This document shows, piece after piece, positions 59,609 to 64,000 of a DNA stretch of 64,000 nt; the first letter of the stretch is position 1, and each line of letters starts with the position of its first letter. Made by a program: the position numbers and the translations under genes. The notes beneath the pieces were generated by a model. The model ran no database searches. It was not told the origin of the DNA and was given only the letters and a program-made list of their open reading frames with translations. Origin of the DNA: JBBRGK01 sp036741355 (lineage in GTDB: Bacteria > Chloroflexota > Dehalococcoidia > CAUJGQ01); contig DAINSK010000005.1 of NCBI GenBank assembly GCA_036741355.1, positions 76,015 through 140,014 of the forward strand, given 5' to 3'.

Positions 59609-61207
59609 GGTTCGCACCGTAGGCGCGACATCGTCCCGCTCGTCCTGCCGCCATGAAACGTAGCTCGCGATCAGGCCGGCGACGATCGCGATGCCGATGG
59701 CGCCGTACACCACCACAATAACGCCGACCAGCCAGTACGCTACGTCATGCGTGCTCACGGCGCCGATCGCATGCGGCAGGTTCTCGGCGATGCGGTGCAG
59801 CACCCCTTGCGCCGGCCAGGAGAAGCCCAGACCGGAGACGATCGCGCCGCCCAGGTCGCGTACGCCGCCGCAGAAGACAATCAGAAGAACAAATAGCGCC
59901 AGGCCAGGACCAAGCCGCGTCGCCCGGTCGAGCGTCACACGTCGCCGATGCCGGGCGCCTTCGCGCTCGACCACCATTGCTGCTGCTGTGTCGATCGCGC
60001 TTCCCGGATCGCATGAGCCGCGTACCGAATCCAGCGCTTCGTTCGCCAGCTTTGAACACGAGACGGCGTGGACGATCCGCGCCGTAACCTCCTCGCGATT
60101 GCCCCAGTACGTGGTGTGGTCGGTCAGCGGCCAGTCCTGGTTGGCAACGCGCACATTGAGCCAAGGCAACTGCGCGCGCGGGTCGGCGCCGGTCAGCGCC
60201 TGCACCATGTCACGCGGTGGTTCACCCTGCGGCACGGGGTCATAGCGGGCGTAGACGTTAATCCAATTGACGTGACCGTCGATGCGCCGGCTCCAGAACG
60301 CTTTATCACGGTCTTTGTTCTTTGCCCTTAGCCTCCAGCCGAGGTTCAGGCCGCTGCCGATCGTCATCCACGTCACGCGGCGGCCGGATGCCGCGCACCA
60401 CGCCTTCACATCCTCGCCGGCCAGCGCTTCGTACGAGACGATGCAGCCGCCGGAGTGCGCCACCACGGTCACCGTGTCGTACGTGATTCCGGACGGCACG
60501 GACCACTCGGGGTCCAGAAATGGCCGCAAAGCAAGGGTAACTATGGATGCGGCAGCGGCGACGGCCACATGCCTGTTGGTGATTGCCTGCTGCTCGCCGA
60601 TGCCGCCGCTGAGCATGTTAACCAGCGCCCGTTGAACACCCGCCACCTGTTGCGGCCAGAACACGGCGCCCGGCAGCAGTAGAAACACGTACAGCGGCAC
60701 AATGAGCACCGCACCGGCTACGTAGACCAGCAGGTAACCGACCGTTATCAAAACCCAGGCGATGGCGTCGATCAGGTAATAGACCCACAAGCCGGCAACA
60801 GGGATCTGCCAGACCCCCTCGCCGAGCCCTTGAACCGGGACGTGCTTACCTGCAAGCCGCTTGATGTTGCGCAAGAAAACGTTTTGCCATGTGGAGGCGA
60901 TATGCGCGACGAAGGCGCGCACCGCCCAGCCGAGCACCGTCGAATCGTCGCTCGGCTTGAAGGTCTGCGCCCACCAGGCCTCGCGAACGTCCCACTCTTC
61001 GTCCGGTTCGCCCGTGCCCGGAGTCACCCGGATCCGGGCAGTCGCCTGGTGTCCGTCCGCCCGTCCCGTACGCGCCGCTAGTTGCACGTTTTGGCGGCCC
61101 AGCTTCTCTCCCAGAAATTCGACCATCGGCTCGACGACGTCGTCCAACTGGTCGCCGCGTTGCTGGCGACCGATGCCGTGCACAACTACGATTCCTCGAC
61201 GAATCAC
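59603..61207 (-). CDS. Membrane protein with serine hydrolase-like core
   Basis: A 534-residue protein. The N-terminal soluble part begins VIRRGIVVVHGIGRQQRGDQ, an alpha/beta hydrolase oxyanion segment. Four membrane spans follow (AWVLITVGYLLVYVAGAVLI and neighbours), then the elbow VTVVAHSGGCIVSYEALAGE with Ser in H-S-G-G, and two more spans near the end. The layout suggests a membrane-anchored lipase- or esterase-like protein with the domain split around the spans. GTG 61207 with a GAGG site is preferred. Its tail overlaps the end of the ligase gene by six bases on the opposite strand. No specific function is recognised. Confidence 0.78.
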   Translation of the reverse strand: MIRRGIVVVHGIGRQQRGDQLDDVVEPMVEFLGEKLGRQNVQLAARTGRADGHQATARIRVTPGTGEPDEEWDVREAWWAQTFKPSDDSTVLGWAVRAFVAHIASTWQNVFLRNIKRLAGKHVPVQGLGEGVWQIPVAGLWVYYLIDAIAWVLITVGYLLVYVAGAVLIVPLYVFLLLPGAVFWPQQVAGVQRALVNMLSGGIGEQQAITNRHVAVAAAASIVTLALRPFLDPEWSVPSGITYDTVTVVAHSGGCIVSYEALAGEDVKAWCAASGRRVTWMTIGSGLNLGWRLRAKNKDRDKAFWSRRIDGHVNWINVYARYDPVPQGEPPRDMVQALTGADPRAQLPWLNVRVANQDWPLTDHTTYWGNREEVTARIVHAVSCSKLANEALDSVRGSCDPGSAIDTAAAMVVEREGARHRRRVTLDRATRLGPGLALFVLLIVFCGGVRDLGGAIVSGLGFSWPAQGVLHRIAENLPHAIGAVSTHDVAYWLVGVIVVVYGAIGIAIVAGLIASYVSWRQDERDDVAPTVRTL

Positions 61208-61332
61208 GACGCACCTCGCGGACGAGAAACGGATGCCGGTCCGCTGGCGGAGAGCCGAACCGTGCACGAAGTATGCGCGGATCGTCGCGCCAGGTGAAAC
61301 GGTAATGCGCGGTCGTTTACCGAGTTGTTGCG

Positions 61333-61366
61333 AAAGGACCGGCTCCCCGAGGGAAGCCGGTCCTTT
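61333..61366 (-). terminator. Terminator hairpin after the ThDP enzyme gene
   Basis: A perfect 12-base stem AAAGGACCGGCT / AGCCGGTCCTTT with a ten-base loop, 30 bases beyond the stop of the leftward gene. Confidence 0.75.
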
Positions 61367-61395
61367 AACGAATACCTGCTGGCCCCCAGACGATC

Positions 61396-63054
61396 CTAAT
61401 GCGTCAACCAGGCGAACTCCTGCGGCCGGCGCCCCGCCCTGATGTCGATCATGACATTAATGACGGAAGGCATGTCAGAATCGAACGACTGGGCGATCGC
61501 CCGTTTCAGTTCCTCGGGGGTCCTGACGAAGTAACCATTACCCCCAAACGCCTCGATTACCTTCTCGTAGTGAGCGTTCGGTGTGTAGGCACCCGGCCGC
61601 GCCGTCAGTGGATTCGAGTCGAGTTGCTCCGGTCCACCCCCGACGCCGTTGTTGTTGATGATGATGAAGGTAATCGGCAGCTTATAGCGGCACGCGGTCT
61701 CTACTTCCATACCGCTGAAACCGAAGGCCGAGTCGCCTTCGATGTCAATCACGCGGCGGCCGGGAAAACATGCCTGGGCGGCGATCGCGAAGCCAAGGCC
61801 GACGCCCATCGTGCCGAAGGAGCCCGCGTCCAGGCGCGTGCGCGGCTCATAGTTGTTGATCACCTGCCGGCTGATGTCCATCGTGCTCGCGCCTTCGGCC
61901 GAGACGATGGCGTCGCGCGGCAGCACGTCGCGGATCTCCTTCAACACGCGGTAGTAGCCCATCGGCGTTTCTTCGCTATTCAGCATCGGCTCGGTGTTGG
62001 CCAGGTTGGTCTCCAGCTTGTTGCGCAGCCCCGAGCGCCAGAGGTTCTCACCACTGAACTGCCACGGGTTCTCGTCTAGCGCCGTATTTAGTTGCGTGAC
62101 GATCCCCTTGCCATCGCCGACGAGTGCGACTTCCGCGGGCACGTTGTTGCCGATCTCCTCCGGCTCGATGTCCATCTGAATGACCTTGACGTTGTCGCTC
62201 CAGCGAGGCGGCAGGCCGAAGTGCATGATCCAGTTGAGCCGCGCTCCCATCAGCAGCACGACGTCCGTATTTTGCAGTGCATAGGTCCGCGCCGCGGCGA
62301 CAGAGAGCGGGTGATCGTCGGGGACCACGCCCTTGCCCATCGGTGACGCCAGGAAGGGAAGCTGGGTTTTATCGATAAACTCCCGCACCTCGTGCTCCGC
62401 GCGTGACCATGCCATCCCCTTGCCGACGACGACCAGCGGCCGCTCGGCGCCTTTCAGAACCTCCAAGGTTCGTTCGACTGATACGGGATCGGCCAGCGTC
62501 CTCGGCGGCTCGGGCACGCGGCGCCCCGCCACCACAGAATCCTCCTCGACCTTGCCGGTGATGATGTCGCCCGGCAAGTCGAGATAGGACGCACCGGGAC
62601 GGCCATAAATCGAAAAACGGACCGCCTGCTCGATGTAAAACGGGATCCGGTCGACGCGGTCCACCTGGTGCGCGTATTTGGTGAACGGTCGCGCCGCCTC
62701 GACCTGGGGAGCCTCCTGGAACGAACCCATACCGTTTTGCGAAATATCCGGTGCGCCCCCTAGCAGCAGCATCGGCCAGGCGTTGCTCCAGGCGTTTGCC
62801 AGGCCGGCGATGGCGTGGATCATCCCTGGTCCGGATACCGCGAGGCAGACCTGCGGCCGGCCCAGCAGGTAACCCGCGGCCTGAGCAGCGTACGAAGCCG
62901 CCTGTTCGTTGCGCATGCCGTAGAACTTGATTCCGAGCTTCTGGCACGCGCCCGCGATCGGCTGCACAGGGATGCCGACGATTCCGAAAACATGCTCTAC
63001 GCCCTGCTTCTTGAGCTCCCGCGCAATGATCGATGCGCCGTCGATCTCCGCCAT
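61396..63054 (-). CDS. ThDP-dependent enzyme, oxalyl-CoA decarboxylase/2-hydroxyacyl-CoA lyase-like
   Basis: A 552-residue thiamine-diphosphate enzyme. The N-terminal domain has GVEHVFGIVGIPVQPIAGAC and the activating Glu in MRNEQAASYAAQAAGYLLGR. The middle domain has LMGARLNWIMHFGLPPRWSD, characteristic of oxalyl-CoA decarboxylase and 2-hydroxyacyl-CoA lyase. The C-terminal domain has EGASTMDISRQVINN and the ThDP motif GDSAFGFSGMEVETACRYKL up to IINNNG. The ATG at 63054 has GGAGGACC upstream and gives the normal N terminus, so a 62-residue longer reading is rejected. It splits an acyl-CoA C-C bond; a link with the two CoA-transferases would fit oxalate or 2-hydroxy acid use. Confidence 0.93.
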   Translation of the reverse strand: MAEIDGASIIARELKKQGVEHVFGIVGIPVQPIAGACQKLGIKFYGMRNEQAASYAAQAAGYLLGRPQVCLAVSGPGMIHAIAGLANAWSNAWPMLLLGGAPDISQNGMGSFQEAPQVEAARPFTKYAHQVDRVDRIPFYIEQAVRFSIYGRPGASYLDLPGDIITGKVEEDSVVAGRRVPEPPRTLADPVSVERTLEVLKGAERPLVVVGKGMAWSRAEHEVREFIDKTQLPFLASPMGKGVVPDDHPLSVAAARTYALQNTDVVLLMGARLNWIMHFGLPPRWSDNVKVIQMDIEPEEIGNNVPAEVALVGDGKGIVTQLNTALDENPWQFSGENLWRSGLRNKLETNLANTEPMLNSEETPMGYYRVLKEIRDVLPRDAIVSAEGASTMDISRQVINNYEPRTRLDAGSFGTMGVGLGFAIAAQACFPGRRVIDIEGDSAFGFSGMEVETACRYKLPITFIIINNNGVGGGPEQLDSNPLTARPGAYTPNAHYEKVIEAFGGNGYFVRTPEELKRAIAQSFDSDMPSVINVMIDIRAGRRPQEFAWLTH

Positions 63055-63252
63055 CGAATGGTCCTCCGTTTTCTTTGCCAGTCCCGCGACGTCGCCGCGG
63101 TCCCCTTTTATTGAGCCCCCCAATAAGGCGTCAACCCCGACCCGTCCGAACACCACGGGTCGAACGGTAACAGAGCCCTGATGCCGATGCAAGGCGCCGG
63201 AGCACCGACACATTGGGGCATCGACCGGCACCGACACCACGACGGTGTCGCC

Positions 63253-63849
63253 TCAAGTGAACGACCGGTCGAGCCCGAGAGCGCTCGTCAGTTTCGCCAG
63301 GTACTCATCCTCTGAGATCGTGATCGCACCCAGGCTCGCGAGGTGCGCGGTCATGAACTGCGCGTCGAGGATGACGAAGCCGCACTCCTGGAGCCGGCGG
63401 CACAGGCTCACGAACGCGACCTTCGACGCGTCGCTAACCAGGCTGAACATCGACTCGCCCATGAACGCGCCGCCCAAGGCGACGCCGTAGAGCCCTCCGA
63501 CCAACGCACCGTCCCGGTACGTCTCGACGCTATGGGCGATCCCCGCCCGGTGCAGGTCGCCGTAGACGTCGATGATCTCGTCAGAGATCCACGTTTCGGG
63601 TCGCTCGGCGCAGGCGCGCATCGTCGCGACGAAATCGTGATCGACGCGTACCTCAAACAGACCGCGCCGATAGGTTCGTTGCAAGGAGCGCGAGATGTGC
63701 TCATGGCCAGGGATGAAGACCGCTCGTTCACGCGGCTCGTACCAGCGCACGTTACCCTCACGCGAATCGGCCATCGGAAACCAGCCGCGGCAGTAGGCTG
63801 CGACGACCATCTCCGGCGTCAGGGCGCGCGGGCTCGGGCTCTCGGGCAT
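63253..63849 (-). CDS. aat: Leucyl/phenylalanyl-tRNA-protein transferase
   Basis: A 198-residue enzyme that attaches Leu or Phe from tRNA to N-terminal Arg or Lys of proteins, marking them for ClpS-ClpAP. The motifs are all present: VVAAYCRGWFPMADSREGNV with RWYEPRERAVFIPG, HISRSLQRTYRRGLFEVRVD, WISDEIIDVYGDLHRAGIAH with SVETY, and GGLYGVALGGAFMGESMFS. The start at 63849 matches the usual N terminus. It stands as a single gene, leftward, ending about 200 bases before the ThDP enzyme start. Confidence 0.96.
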   Translation of the reverse strand: MPESPSPRALTPEMVVAAYCRGWFPMADSREGNVRWYEPRERAVFIPGHEHISRSLQRTYRRGLFEVRVDHDFVATMRACAERPETWISDEIIDVYGDLHRAGIAHSVETYRDGALVGGLYGVALGGAFMGESMFSLVSDASKVAFVSLCRRLQECGFVILDAQFMTAHLASLGAITISEDEYLAKLTSALGLDRSFT

Positions 63850-63958
63850 GCGGCAAGTCTATCAATGTGTGTGATCGTCACATCCGAAGAACGGTTTCCG
63901 GGAGCGAAGTCAAAATGATGTAAGGAAGACCGCCACGCCGCGGCCCCCAATCCCCCTT

Positions 63959-63988
63959 CCCCTTGCCCCCAATTCTGGGGGTAAGGGG
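63959..63988. repeat. Palindrome at the right edge
   Basis: CCCCTTGCCCCCA and TGGGGGTAAGGGG are near-perfect inverted arms around ATTC (one mismatch). It may be a dispersed repeat or terminator; the window ends here. Confidence 0.65.
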
Positions 63989-64000
63989 CGATCTCTGGGT

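Overview
The window is GC-rich bacterial DNA with a gene repertoire typical of Chloroflexota (Dehalococcoidia or Thermomicrobia-like soil or sediment lineages). The indicators are a luciferase-like flavin oxidoreductase, paired CaiB/BaiF CoA-transferases, an oxalyl-CoA-decarboxylase-like ThDP enzyme, an acyl-CoA dehydrogenase, MalT-like STAND ATPases, Tat-exported Cys-rich proteins and dispersed palindromic repeats. The phylum is inferred from gene style; no rRNA or other phylogenetic marker is present.

Left flank (1-16.3 kb): a flavin oxidoreductase, a cupredoxin/beta-propeller lipoprotein, a DHA2 drug exporter, a small membrane protein and a Tet(M)-class ribosomal protection gene preceded by an overlapping short ORF. 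Next comes a stretch of gene relics (8.0-8.7 kb): an aminoglycoside phosphotransferase and a copy of the membrane protein, both with large internal deletions, and the 3' end of a second SLOG gene. A conflict-like locus follows: a SLOG-fold protein, a divergent PfkB-like/AAA+ fusion, and a TIR-STAND-TPR gene split by one in-frame amber codon.

Integrative island (16.30-41.86 kb): a tyrosine-recombinase element inserted in the 3' half of a tRNA-Thr(CGU) gene. It is bounded by a perfect 48-bp direct repeat (attL 16297-16344, attR 41811-41858), with TTGGTACA arm-site-like repeats just inside both ends. An excisionase-like gene, a 49-residue arm-binding-like ORF and the integrase form a tight operon beside the intact tRNA. 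The rest holds a primase-polymerase-like replication protein, several excisionase-type HTH proteins, an ArdC-like antirestriction metalloprotein, paralogous small proteins, an IS256-like transposase tail, and an unusual load of secreted or lipid-anchored proteins, some sharing a GWNLVAGP-type module, with orphaned signal-peptide copies.

Right flank (41.9-64 kb): a nitroreductase, palindromic repeats, two overlapping CaiB/BaiF transferases (one carrying three in-frame 16-residue repeats), an alpha/beta hydrolase with a Cys nucleophile, a cytidine deaminase operon with an MFS exporter, an acyl-CoA dehydrogenase, an anion permease-like protein and an arsR-arsM pair. A compact RiPP-type cluster follows (53.87-55.86 kb): two nearly identical 68-residue precursor peptides, a radical SAM enzyme and a PqqD-like recognition protein, with a SnoaL-like protein and an O-methyltransferase facing away. 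The end holds a CysRS/MshC-family ligase, a membrane hydrolase, the ThDP enzyme and aat.

The best candidates for undescribed biology are the radical-SAM peptide cluster, the SLOG / PfkB-AAA / TIR-STAND locus, and the secreted-protein-rich tRNA-Thr island with its stand-alone arm-binding ORF.
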